From NCBI RefSeq assembly GCF_001885615.1, contig NZ_LSRN01000023.1, positions 1 through 64,000 of the forward strand: a stretch of DNA of 64,000 nucleotides, read 5' to 3'. This document shows positions 54,303-62,052 of this stretch, piece by piece; positions within the stretch are counted from its first letter, which is position 1; each line of letters begins with the position of its first letter. Source of the stretch: Alkalibacterium sp. 20. GTDB lineage: Bacteria > Bacillota > Bacilli > Lactobacillales > Carnobacteriaceae_A. The translations under genes and the position numbers were made by a program. The notes beneath the pieces are model-generated. The model did no database searches. It was not told where the DNA came from and worked only from the letters and a program-made list of their open reading frames with translations.

Positions 54303-55403
54303 TCAATCAGTTACTGAGTCAGAGCTTTCTTCTTTAATTTTCTTCCGTAGATAGTTATTCAATTCCCTCTCGATTTTTTGATCAGTTAACGTGGGTGCTT
54401 TTTTGATATAACTTTCTGCCTCATCCAAGAGTCTTATCGCTTTTTCAAAATCATTTTCTTTTATAAAAGCATAGGTTGCTAATACACGTTTGGTATCTGC
54501 CTGCTTAATCTTATCTCGTTTTTTATACCACTTGTTATTTACAATTTCCGCTACGGCATCATCATCAGGATGACTTAACAGCAATACAAATAGATATTCT
54601 TTTAAAACTTCAAATTTGTGTAGATCCAGTAATTGATCAAACTGGTCCCATAGCGGTCGCAATATCATCTCCGCTTGATCAAATTCAAATTTTTCGGTAT
54701 GTTTTAATGCCTTAAGCGATAGCATCGTCACGTTATTTCCATCTGTTAACGGTTCTTTTCCAACAAAATAAAGTAATTCCTGCAGTTCTTGCCCAGTTTT
54801 ACCTTTGATCATCCCTGCATGTATCTGAAGCAACTGATTGAATTGGATCTGATATTCTATGCTTTTTGAAGCCTTCCACAAATGCATGCCATCGTTTGGC
54901 TCCACAGGGATAAGGTTCATCATCGCAAGAATAATTCCAACAACGGTAAAAGTGAGGAAGCCTATTTTCAACAAAGGGGGGTATGCCATCATCCACATTA
55001 GATAACCCCCTGCCGCTGCAATCAAATTGGCTATGATACCACCCAAATGATATAAAGCGTATGGTGGAGTTGTGATTTTCTCAGGTGGCATCATTAAGCA
55101 CTGTCCCAGCATACCGGGAACACGCTGTTTTTTTAGAGTGATTTTTCCTGACTCTTTTACCCAAATAAAACTTAAGAATTTAAACATAGAAAACGAATAG
55201 CCTGATAACAGTCCTGCTACTAAATGACCGGCTTCATGTATAACAATGTGTAAAAAGAAACTAACAACGAAATAGCTCATAAGAACGGGAATATGAATCC
55301 AGGTCCAGTCATGGATTGCGGAAAGCATTCCCACTTCATATCCTAAAAAGCCTAACCCCAAGAACGTTATAAAAATATTTAATAGTACAAATACTTGTTT
55401 CAT
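54303..55403 (-). CDS. Site-2-protease-like (M50) membrane metalloprotease with a C-terminal helical domain
   Basis: This 366-residue protein has about five membrane helices in its first 170 residues. HEAGH (residues 56-60) supplies the zinc His residues and active Glu, and MNLIPVEPNDGMHLW contains the third ligand Asp (D171), matching the N-x-x-P...D-G motif of M50 proteases. Residues 180-366 are soluble and helical, TPR-like. No PDZ domain is present. It lies just upstream of an ECF sigma/anti-sigma pair on the same strand, 234 bases away. Related proteins cleave membrane anti-sigma factors or peptides, so a role in freeing the sigma factor is a reasonable hypothesis. Confidence 0.78.
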   Translation of the reverse strand: MKQVFVLLNIFITFLGLGFLGYEVGMLSAIHDWTWIHIPVLMSYFVVSFFLHIVIHEAGHLVAGLLSGYSFSMFKFLSFIWVKESGKITLKKQRVPGMLGQCLMMPPEKITTPPYALYHLGGIIANLIAAAGGYLMWMMAYPPLLKIGFLTFTVVGIILAMMNLIPVEPNDGMHLWKASKSIEYQIQFNQLLQIHAGMIKGKTGQELQELLYFVGKEPLTDGNNVTMLSLKALKHTEKFEFDQAEMILRPLWDQFDQLLDLHKFEVLKEYLFVLLLSHPDDDAVAEIVNNKWYKKRDKIKQADTKRVLATYAFIKENDFEKAIRLLDEAESYIKKAPTLTDQKIERELNNYLRKKIKEESSDSVTD

Positions 55404-55541
55404 TTTGTCAGTCCCTCATTATCTATGTTCAGTCGTGAATTCAATTATTTGATACTTTAATCTATTGTATCTTTTCTTCATCATAATTACCTTAAAGAAC
55501 TGTTTGTATGTAGCTAAAAATAGATGCCCGTTTGAGTCTGT

Positions 55542-55754
55542 TTATTTTTCAAGAGTATCTATCTTATTCAATATTAGTTTTGTGCACACAATTAGTGTGG
55601 AAATTATGGCGGAAAAGCCTAACAGATTCAGTAGTATTTCAAACTCAGAAATTATATTTGTAAAAATAGTATTAGATATTACAGAGATCGGGTTGAATAG
55701 AACAATGCCTATAATGACATTCAACTAAAACCATAATCCTAAATTCTTCATCAT
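55542..55754 (-). pseudogene. Small membrane protein gene with a premature TAG
   Basis: AAGGAG precedes ATGATG at 55749-55754. The frame reads nine codons (MMKNLGLWF), then TAG (55725-55727), and then continues open for another 60 codons as a hydrophobic protein with two helices (VIIGIVLFNPI, LLGFSAIISTLIVCTKLI), ending TAA at 55542. The TTG right after the stop is a weak alternative start. The good ribosome site ahead of the stop favours a gene disabled by one base change. Confidence 0.6.
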
Positions 55755-55870
55755 TTTAATTTCTCCTTCGCCTTTTATTTACTATCACAAAGAATAATAA
55801 GCCGAGTAAAAAACAACGCAAGGCATTCATTTAAGTTTCCTGAATGACTTGCGAGATCTATAGTTTGTCT

Positions 55871-55984
55871 TTAATCGTCAACGCTTTCCTGTTCCTCGGC
55901 CTGTTTCAAAGACCCACCCATGCCACCTGCCAAACCGATAACTAAGAGCATCAAAAATAGCCCGACTTTTTTCAGTCGTTTCAT
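55871..55984 (-). CDS. 37-residue membrane peptide, copy 1
   Basis: This tiny gene starts with ATG at 55984, preceded by AGGGGGT, and ends TAA at 55871. It encodes a basic start (MKRLKKVG), one hydrophobic helix (LFLMLLVIGLAGG) and an acidic tail ending VDD. A paralogue of equal length at 61384-61497 shares about 23 of 37 residues. The site overlaps the end of the frameshifted gene upstream, so they may be coupled. It could be a secreted or signalling peptide, or a membrane regulator. No known family is recognised. Confidence 0.7.
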   Translation of the reverse strand: MKRLKKVGLFLMLLVIGLAGGMGGSLKQAEEQESVDD

Positions 55985-55995
55985 AAAATTACCCC

Positions 55996-56249
55996 CTAGA
56001 TGATATATGTATAAAGCTCGAACATAGCGGTCACTGCTACGATAAGTAAGCCGATTGCAATATGAACGTCTTTCTCGTTAACATTCATTTTCTCAAAGGA
56101 ATAAAATAACACGATAATCGTCAATATGAATTGAAGACTGTACGAGAAGTAATTATCAGTGGAAAAAAAAAAGCCGGTATGCTTTCATAAAAGGCTGTTG
56201 TGACTGATAATATTGCAAATAATATAGGTATTCTCAGTTTCATTGTCAT
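55996..56249 (-). pseudogene. Small membrane protein gene split by a poly-T tract frameshift
   Basis: From ATG 56249 (after AAAGGA) the frame reads about 42 codons and meets TGA. A run of ten T in the coding strand (plus-strand A run near 56163-56172) falls in the middle. If one T were added, an 83-residue membrane protein would read through to TAG at 55996, with helices IPILFAILSVTTAF, LQFILTIIVLF and HIAIGLLIVAVTAMF. This could be a dead gene, a slippage-controlled gene or a sequencing error. Confidence 0.55.
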
Positions 56250-56270
56250 GATTGATATTCCTTTACTGTA

Positions 56271-56810
56271 CTAATAATTTTCATTTATATTATTAATTGT
56301 ACGAAATACATCACTATAGATATTTTTTATTTCATTTTCAGTTAGTTCTTCTTCGTCTTCTCCACTAAATATCCAGTGTTCACCTAATTCATTTTCTGAA
56401 TGATACAAGTATCCAGCTGCATAACTCTTCGGAGAAACCTCCCTGGCATCCTCGTAATTAATATTATCAAACACAAAGGGAGCATGAGTTTTTGTAGTGC
56501 CAATAAAAAAGATAGGGATTTTCAACTTATTATAATGGTCAATATACTTATCATCAGATGCTTCGACTAAGTTTTCCGGCATTATGAATAGTGCATCTCC
56601 CTGTACATTCAGAGAACCGTCTTCGTCTTCTAAATCACTAAACTCTGCATTAGAATACGAAATATTTTCTTCTGAAACATCTGGAGTATCCCCAATCACA
56701 CTTATTCTTAATACGTCTCCAGTATATGTATCGAGGTTGCTGTTGGAACAACCTGAAACATACGCGCTTAGTAATAAGGATAAACAAAGAACCCATTTTT
56801 TTCTCAACAC
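56271..56810 (-). CDS. Small acidic lipoprotein of unknown function
   Basis: This protein of about 179 residues has a signal peptide with lipobox VSGC (Cys near residue 21), then a beta-strand-like domain with DVLRISVIGDTPDVSEENIS, DALFIMPENLVEASD and IPIFFIGTTKTHAPFVF. That alternating pattern could be a small Rossmann-like surface domain. GTG at 56810 is the likely start (GGAGG eight bases upstream). It is flanked by small membrane proteins and probably belongs with them. No family is recognised. Confidence 0.6.
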   Translation of the reverse strand: MLRKKWVLCLSLLLSAYVSGCSNSNLDTYTGDVLRISVIGDTPDVSEENISYSNAEFSDLEDEDGSLNVQGDALFIMPENLVEASDDKYIDHYNKLKIPIFFIGTTKTHAPFVFDNINYEDAREVSPKSYAAGYLYHSENELGEHWIFSGEDEEELTENEIKNIYSDVFRTINNINENY

Positions 56811-56864
56811 TTGCAACTCCTCCTTTTAGTCCAATCACTACATGGTCACTTAAAGCTTGATTAG

Positions 56865-57221
56865 TCACACTTTTGAGTTCTTTTTTGTGAGCATCTTCCA
56901 AAAAAGAACCAGCAGATATATTCCATAAACTGTCGCAATTATACCTTGAAAGTAAAAATTGATAACCGCGGTACTTCCATGGAAAATAACTGTAAAAAGT
57001 GATATATAGGTTAGTACCTTTAACTTAACTTTCTTTTCCAGCATATGCCATAGGTTCCATATCGAATACAGAAATGTTCCTACTGCTATGATCGAATATA
57101 ATATCAGTAAAAAGTCTGCATTGTATATGTCGAGCGTATAGATCAGCATCCCCCAAGTCAGGCCAAAGAACAATGGATATAAGATTTTCTTCAACACGAT
57201 TGAGTCCGACTCATTCAGCAT
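56865..57221 (-). CDS. Four-helix membrane protein of unknown function
   Basis: This 118-residue protein has a polar start (MLNESDSIVLKKIL) and four hydrophobic segments at about residues 13-28, 36-56, 68-84 and 90-110, with a Lys-rich end. It is an integral membrane protein of the small type common in this region. Some bacteriocin-immunity proteins have this layout, but no specific match is claimed. Confidence 0.6.
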   Translation of the reverse strand: MLNESDSIVLKKILYPLFFGLTWGMLIYTLDIYNADFLLILYSIIAVGTFLYSIWNLWHMLEKKVKLKVLTYISLFTVIFHGSTAVINFYFQGIIATVYGIYLLVLFWKMLTKKNSKV

Positions 57222-57363
57222 CTTTTCAGGTCAACTCCTTCATCAAAAACCTCTGTCTTAAATATTTTTTTAACAAACCTGACAGCGTTAAGAAAGCACT
57301 TCTATTAATCAGGGAACTGTTGGCGGTATCAAAATTTTCACTGTGGTCTAAAATTCATTTATT

Positions 57364-58812
57364 TCAATCAATAAAGATTTCCCCAACCTGACCATCCATT
57401 AAATCATATCGCATCATTTCCAGTGTATTATAAGTGCCCGATGCATTGAATAGTATCGAATCACCTACCTTTATCAAACTCTCGACATAGTTTGACGCGT
57501 AAACACGTTCATTCTTTGAGCCGGTATGATCTGTCAGATGAACGCCGTGACTTGGGTGGAAATCATCGTCAGATCTAAGCGTGTAAATGATTTTGTCGTC
57601 TGTGAGTGTGTAAGTCCCAACGGGCCGGTCGACGAGAATTACTGAACCGGACGTTCCATCTACTGTACTCTTATACAGTTTATCGTCCGAGCCAATGTAA
57701 TAGTAATAGCTGTCGTGTTTAACTATATCCGCCGCTGATTCATTTAGTACGACTTCTCTCTCACTACCATCAAGACTTAAGTGTTCCACGACCTCTTCGT
57801 GACTGACGAGCAACTCGTCACCGTATATGGCAATGTCTCTTGCCTCGACATCAAGTAGCCGTTCGAGATTTTCACCATTCAGATCCATGCGGTAAACGTT
57901 AGAGTTATCCATAGTATTAACAAAATAAATGCCTTTTTCAGTCACGTGGACATCTTCAATATAGCCTAAATCGTAAAGGACCTGTTCATTCGTTCCGTCC
58001 GTTTTCATTGTGTAAAGTGATTCATCCCTGGTGTAATAGAGCCAGTCACCCGCAAGGTTCAAGTTTTCAAACCTGTAATACGGTTCATCTTTCATCAGTA
58101 ACTTTTCATAATTCAATTCATTATCCGTTTTGATGAGTGTATTGTTTCCATGACTATAGAAAATGTGTTCAGCGTTCTCAACTCCAAGGCCGTTATTGTT
58201 GATGTTTTCGACAGAAATGTCTGCCTCACTTTCCACTTTAATATCAGTTTCAGTCGAAGCAGCTTCGACATTATGACGCATCACTTTAATTTCCCAAAGC
58301 AAACCACTTTGCGTTATAAAAGGTAGCAGGATAAAACCTGTGGCGACTGTGGCTTTTAACGCCCGGAATGCTGTCCATTTCTTTTTAACCGGTTCTCCCT
58401 TGATAGCTTTAGACAGTGCCATCACATAGTGCAGCGGTCCTTCTATTTTAGCTGTCTGATCCGTATAGTGAATCTCTACTTTGTCATTGATCACTAAGTT
58501 GAAAGGAACATCGAATGTAGGTCTGACAGTCAACGTGTCTCTTCTGCGATCAAGTATTTCCCAACCATTCTCTGATAGTGTTCGTTCCAAGTGACTTTGA
58601 CCGTCTATCTCTTCCTCAAGTGACTGGTGTTTAAATTTCTCATGCATCCATTGCACTAATAAACCCAAATAAAATAAGGTAAAAGACCAGTGAAAGTTTA
58701 TTGACGTTCCAAAGACAATCTGGTAAAGAATTATAAGCAGAAATAGCGTCGGTATATAAAGAAATACTATACTTATCAGTCCAAGACTGATCCAGTTTCC
58801 TATCTTATTCAT
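57364..58812 (-). CDS. Membrane-anchored beta-propeller protein (DUF5050-like), copy 2
   Basis: This 482-residue paralogue of the 49360 gene has the same plan. Helices lie at residues 8-30 and 36-55, VRPTFDVPFNLVINDK is conserved, a third helix follows (ALKATVATGFILLPFITQ), and then the propeller (GDWLYYTRDESLYTMKTDGT, GIYFVNTMDNSNVYRMDLNG). Similarity runs along the whole length, including spacing of blades. The two genes mark the two arms of a duplicated segment. No PLD gene adjoins this copy, only PLD remnants further right. Confidence 0.78.
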   Translation of the reverse strand: MNKIGNWISLGLISIVFLYIPTLFLLIILYQIVFGTSINFHWSFTLFYLGLLVQWMHEKFKHQSLEEEIDGQSHLERTLSENGWEILDRRRDTLTVRPTFDVPFNLVINDKVEIHYTDQTAKIEGPLHYVMALSKAIKGEPVKKKWTAFRALKATVATGFILLPFITQSGLLWEIKVMRHNVEAASTETDIKVESEADISVENINNNGLGVENAEHIFYSHGNNTLIKTDNELNYEKLLMKDEPYYRFENLNLAGDWLYYTRDESLYTMKTDGTNEQVLYDLGYIEDVHVTEKGIYFVNTMDNSNVYRMDLNGENLERLLDVEARDIAIYGDELLVSHEEVVEHLSLDGSEREVVLNESAADIVKHDSYYYYIGSDDKLYKSTVDGTSGSVILVDRPVGTYTLTDDKIIYTLRSDDDFHPSHGVHLTDHTGSKNERVYASNYVESLIKVGDSILFNASGTYNTLEMMRYDLMDGQVGEIFID

Positions 58813-59053
58813 CGTTCCTTCAGTCCCTTATATAAAATCGATTTGAATTTGGATATATATGTATATGTTTATCACTTCTATTGTAGCAAAACTCACCCAT
58901 TCAATAAAGCGCTTATGTAACTCAGAAAAAGCCATCCATTTGCTTCACTATCACATATTAAGTATAAATATTTTTAACCATCCTAAAATCAGAATAAAGA
59001 ATATACAACGAGCGCAATATTGAAAATGAAAGCATGCAGCGATTGACTAAACT
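58813..59053. other. AT-rich intergenic stretch
   Basis: About 240 bases without a gene-like frame; it holds the promoter region of the second propeller gene. Confidence 0.4.
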
Positions 59054-59212
59054 CTAATTCCCTGTCTTTTCTTTGCTACGTTTGTACTGAATATACAATG
59101 ATCCGAATAGCGTTATTAGGATAAATATCAATCCCCATATTTGTCCAGCAATCATTAATCCATAGCCGACAAATATAGATAACCCCAGTAAGACATTAAT
59201 AAATATTTGCAT
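59054..59212 (-). CDS. 52-residue two-helix membrane protein
   Basis: ATG at 59212, with AAGGAG about 13 bases upstream, opens 52 codons ending TAG. The protein starts MQIFINVLLGLSIFVGYG, has a second helix (WGLIFILITLFGSLYI) and a Lys-rich tail (YKRSKEK). The start MQIF recurs in the frameshifted gene at 60338-60497. Function is unknown. Confidence 0.6.
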   Translation of the reverse strand: MQIFINVLLGLSIFVGYGLMIAGQIWGLIFILITLFGSLYIQYKRSKEKTGN

Positions 59213-59554
59213 TTCTATCTCAACTCCTTCAGTTTAAATTTCTGTAAAAAAATGAAGCTAAATGTAGCGTCAGCTTTGATTACTGCATAAATGCATACCA
59301 TAATAGAGATGATAAAAACTGCCCTAAGTAACACGTCCAACATACAAGGTTAAAGAAATCAAAGCCCTGTTAAGAGAATAATCTGCACAATTCCTATTGG
59401 ATAATAGCCTAATCAATTTTTCTCCGGCAGAACTACGTACAAAGCGTATGTTCCAATCAATAGAACATCTATGAGACACAAAATTTGAAACCTCTTCTAA
59501 ATAGGTATTTTGTATTCTCTCCATTCTAGGGTGCTTTTAATTTCTAAGCCAAAT
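59213..59554. other. Intergenic region
   Basis: About 340 bases. A minus-strand frame at 59324-59524 (66 codons) has no clear ribosome site and no recognised domain, so it is not called. No strong hairpin is seen. Confidence 0.35.
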
Positions 59555-60220
59555 CTATTTGTACTCAGAAATATAATCGGCGAATTTACAGCGGGCCTGT
59601 TTTCTTATAGTATCGATATGATTGTATTTATCTAAAAATTCAGCCGCGTAATCTGTGTTGGCACTATGAAGACTTAAAGATACTTCACTCGTTTCTTTCA
59701 CTAAAGGAATTTTGCCATAATTTATACCAACGACTGATAGATATGGATTATTTTCAGATCGATGTAGAAGGAGCAAGTAATCTCTACCCGTGATCATTTT
59801 TTCATATCCTAATATATGATACTTCAATCTTTTTACCGCATCGTACGCTTCATTTTCCAGTAGCGTAAATGTTTCTCCAGCATTTAGGAGATGACCAGCC
59901 ACTACTTTTTTGATTTTGAAATCAGACAGCGTATAGGCTTTCTGAATACTTCCTTGTTCATTTTTTATTAGCGTAGGAGCATGCTCTGATACTTTTCCTG
60001 CAATAACAATGGCCTCAGACTCTTCTTCAACATCAGATAAAGATCTGTATTCATCTATACTCGCATCTAAAATAAGGTGCTCATCAAATAGATGATCTCC
60101 CATTCCATTATCAGAAATAGTTTTTGAACGACTTTTATCCGGCACAGTACTTTTTTTAATTTCAAGAAAAATAACCACTCCTATAACTAATAACACTGCA
60201 CCTACTAATAATAGTTTCAT
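59555..60220 (-). CDS. Membrane-anchored protein of unknown function
   Basis: This 221-residue protein has one N-terminal helix (LLLVGAVLLVIGVVIFLEI), then a polar extracytoplasmic domain of about 195 residues. Segments EAIVIAGKVSEHAP, GETFTLLENEAYD and RDYLLLLHRSENNPYLSVVG are beta-rich and suggest an immunoglobulin- or OB-like fold. Such layouts occur in proteins found near the DUF5050 group, but I do not recognise a family. GCAGGGAG lies upstream. Confidence 0.6.
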   Translation of the reverse strand: MKLLLVGAVLLVIGVVIFLEIKKSTVPDKSRSKTISDNGMGDHLFDEHLILDASIDEYRSLSDVEEESEAIVIAGKVSEHAPTLIKNEQGSIQKAYTLSDFKIKKVVAGHLLNAGETFTLLENEAYDAVKRLKYHILGYEKMITGRDYLLLLHRSENNPYLSVVGINYGKIPLVKETSEVSLSLHSANTDYAAEFLDKYNHIDTIRKQARCKFADYISEYK

Positions 60221-60337
60221 ATTTCACTCCCTGCGACTCCTTATATTTCACTGTTAACTCAACTTAGTTATCTGATAGTGATTATAACTTCCCATGTTCA
60301 TTATAGTAGTAAAAGTTTAACTGAACATCCACGCCAA

Positions 60338-60497
60338 CTAGCCTATGATCATTCCTAATATAATCAAGAACTGAAGAATTAAAGAAATAGTGGCTAACGC
60401 TTTGACCCAGCTTGCATATCTGATGATATCAGCACTCGTTAGTATGTAAATTGAAAAGACAACAAGATAAGTGTGACTATTTTCGCAAATATTTGCA
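60338..60497 (-). pseudogene. Small membrane protein gene with a frameshift
   Basis: GTG 60497 opens MQIFAKIVTLI in one frame, which soon stops. A second frame then continues LVVFSIYILTSAD and ends in another helix (ISLILQFLIILGMIIG) at TAG 60338. Joined by a one-base insertion they form a roughly 53-residue two-helix protein like the intact one at 59054. No good ribosome site is present, so decay is likely. Confidence 0.5.
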
Positions 60498-60566
60498 CCT
60501 CATTATTATTTTGTTTGATAACTTTCCCCTCCTGTGTAGTCAATGCATATCTGTAGCTGATGCATC

Positions 60567-60854
60567 TTAAAGTGCCTTTCTCAGTGAATTGATCAATACG
60601 CTTACCATCGCAACGATGGTGAAAATGACTGTTAAACCGGTTATCATAATGATTGTTTGAGGAGATGACTGTGTTCTTTCTTTTCTAGTCGTGATTATCG
60701 TTGCAGATATCCCGACTAAATTCAAAAACAACAGCATGCGGAAAATGAATTTCGTGCTCTCGTAATTTGAATAGATCATTTGCCATAAGAAAAAAATAAG
60801 CAGCAGCAGTGGCATCACACATTGGAGTATCAGTAACACTCGTTTTAGAGTCAT
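60567..60854 (-). CDS. Small three-helix membrane protein
   Basis: This protein of about 95 residues starts at ATG 60854, preceded by AAGGTGG. Helices are near residues 4-24 (VLLILQCVMPLLLLIFFLW), 36-54 (FRMLLFLNLVGISATIIT) and 66-86 (TIIMITGLTVIFTIVAMVSV). It has no recognised domain. Confidence 0.6.
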   Translation of the reverse strand: MTLKRVLLILQCVMPLLLLIFFLWQMIYSNYESTKFIFRMLLFLNLVGISATIITTRKERTQSSPQTIIMITGLTVIFTIVAMVSVLINSLRKAL

Positions 60855-60961
60855 TTGTACAACCACCTTCTAGACTGCTTTTGACTTTATACTATTGAAA
60901 CCCTGAACTATTTACTTACACTCTTTGAACTTTTCAGCATGACCCTTTATTAAAAATCACT

Positions 60962-61071
60962 TTACAAAATATCTATAATTTCTTTTTTACTTGCTGCATT
61001 GGCTGGTGCATAACTGAATATCAGCCCCACGGGAATTTCTCGTTTTCGCTTACGTCAACTTCTTCATTCAT
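60962..61071 (-). pseudogene. Small peptide gene with strong ribosome site and a frameshift
   Basis: AGGAGG (61079-61084) seven bases before ATG 61071 starts MNEEVDVSENEKFPWG and then TGA. In another frame the text goes on GLIFSYAPANAASKKE and ends TAA at 60962, giving about 36 residues if joined. It may be a dead peptide gene, or simply a real 16-residue peptide. Confidence 0.45.
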
Positions 61072-61187
61072 CTTTTTTCCTCCTGTTTCTATGCATTCAA
61101 ATCCTTTACACTGAGACAATAGAACTACTCACCACGATATATTTGTATATATTAATTTTACAACAGTATAGCACAACTAGAATTGAT

Positions 61188-61240
61188 TGGAAAACTTGCT
61201 GTACCATTCCTAGGAGTGGAGCGGATTATCTACGTTATAT
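61188..61240 (+). pseudogene. Remnant of a PLD gene 3' end (copy 2)
   Basis: TGGAAAACTTGCTGTACCAT and the following GAGTGGAGCGGATTATCTACG match the last codons of the intact PLD gene (52519-52571), apart from one missing base and scattered changes. In the PLD frame it reads LLYH, then a TAG, then EWSGLST. Only about 53 bases remain. Confidence 0.75.
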
Positions 61241-61270
61241 AAGAAAATGAACGTTTCTTATATAACGTAG
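61230..61270. repeat. Perfect 17-bp inverted repeat at the end of the PLD remnant
   Basis: CTACGTTATATAAGAAA (61230-61246) and its exact complement (61254-61270) have a seven-base loop, ATGAACG. The left arm is the tail of the PLD remnant. It has no flanking T run, so it is not a simple terminator. Confidence 0.7.
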
Positions 61271-61292
61271 GGAGATACTTTTAATATCTATT

Positions 61293-61339
61293 AAAAGCAC
61301 ATTGGAATAAGTTTATTCGTATTCCAACGTGCTTTTTTT
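61293..61339. terminator. Terminator-like hairpin
   Basis: AAAAGCACATTGGAATA pairs with TATTCCAACGTGCTTTT (one mismatch) and is followed by TTT. It lies between the PLD remnant and the second 37-residue peptide. Confidence 0.75.
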
Positions 61340-61383
61340 ATACCCGATCAATTTTCAGATACTCTACAAAATTTTGAAATACC

Positions 61384-61497
61384 TTAATCTTTAATATTTT
61401 CCGGTTCCTCGACTTGTTTCGAATCCCCACCCGTGCCTACTACGAGACCGATAGCTATCAGCATCAAAAACAGTCCGATTTTTTCCAGGCGTTTCAT
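61384..61497 (-). CDS. 37-residue membrane peptide, copy 2
   Basis: ATG at 61497 (weak upstream AGGTGG) opens 37 codons ending TAA at 61384. It reads MKRLEKIG, then the helix LFLMLIAIGLVVG, a TGG, and an acidic tail ending NIKD. It is clearly a paralogue of the 55871-55984 peptide, with matching length and motif order. Function is unknown. Confidence 0.7.
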   Translation of the reverse strand: MKRLEKIGLFLMLIAIGLVVGTGGDSKQVEEPENIKD

Positions 61498-61664
61498 GAA
61501 ATCACCACCTATTTTAAGTGTATTTTAAAAGCTAATAACTAGAGCCATAAGTCATAATTTGTACACATGAACTAGTCTCAAAGGCATTGCAATCGCACTC
61601 GCTTAGCAGTATTATATAGGTGTAAAATTGTGATACAAGAAAATTATTTTAAGGGGGGGTTCTT

Positions 61665-61949
61665 GTGAGTATACGGAAAAAAATATTTGTACGAGTTCAA
61701 ATCGATAAAAAACTTGCAGATGAGGCTAATCTTATTTTCAAAGAATTAGGTTTAAATCAGACATTCGTCATAAATGCCTTATACAAAAGAGTTGTAGCTG
61801 ATGCCGGATTACCCTTTGAACTAGTGCTGACAGAAAAGAAAAAAGTTTCTTTGAAATTTTCTAAAGCAACGGAAAACTTCCCTGTAAAAAAACTCTCAAC
61901 TAAAGAAGAAGTTGACGCATGGTCCAAAGATATTGAACAAGACTATTGA
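61665..61949 (+). CDS. RelB/DinJ-family antitoxin
   Basis: This 94-residue protein has the ribbon-helix-helix pattern of RelB/DinJ antitoxins: FVRVQIDKKLADEANLIFKE, LGLNQTFVINALYKRVVADA, GLPFEL. The C-terminal half (VSLKFSKATENFPVKKLST) is the charged toxin-binding tail. Start is GTG, with GGGGGG upstream. The RHH region should bind DNA and repress its own promoter. Only a toxin stub is seen after it, so the antitoxin appears orphaned. Confidence 0.82.
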   Translation: MSIRKKIFVRVQIDKKLADEANLIFKELGLNQTFVINALYKRVVADAGLPFELVLTEKKKVSLKFSKATENFPVKKLSTKEEVDAWSKDIEQDY

Positions 61950-62010
61950 TCCCAATGATATCGTAGACATTTTAGTTTCTTATAAAGAACGATTTGTCTT
62001 ACTGCATTAA
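61933..62010 (+). pseudogene. Truncated toxin gene overlapping the antitoxin
   Basis: TTG 61933 begins a 25-codon frame, starting NKTIDPNDIVDILVS and ending RFVLLH, that overlaps the antitoxin end by 17 bases. Overlap of this kind is usual in toxin-antitoxin pairs. The IDPNDIV-like opening is compatible with a PemK/MazF-type toxin, but only the first strand is left. PLD-remnant sequence begins about 40 bases later. Confidence 0.45.
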
Positions 62011-62052
62011 ACCTCCCCCTGACTTGATTACTATTCACCCTCAGAAATATGA

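Noticed and set aside
56650-56901. 83-codon minus-strand frame overlapping the lipoprotein gene
   Set aside because: It is out of frame with a better-supported lipoprotein and turns into basic, Cys/Arg-rich nonsense in its second half.
59324-59524. 66-codon minus-strand frame, considered as a transposase fragment
   Set aside because: No ribosome site and no transposase motif (DDE or HTH) could be identified; no terminal inverted repeats nearby.
61230-61270. Insertion-sequence end
   Set aside because: No transposase, no second copy of the repeat at a suitable distance, and no target-site duplication could be seen.
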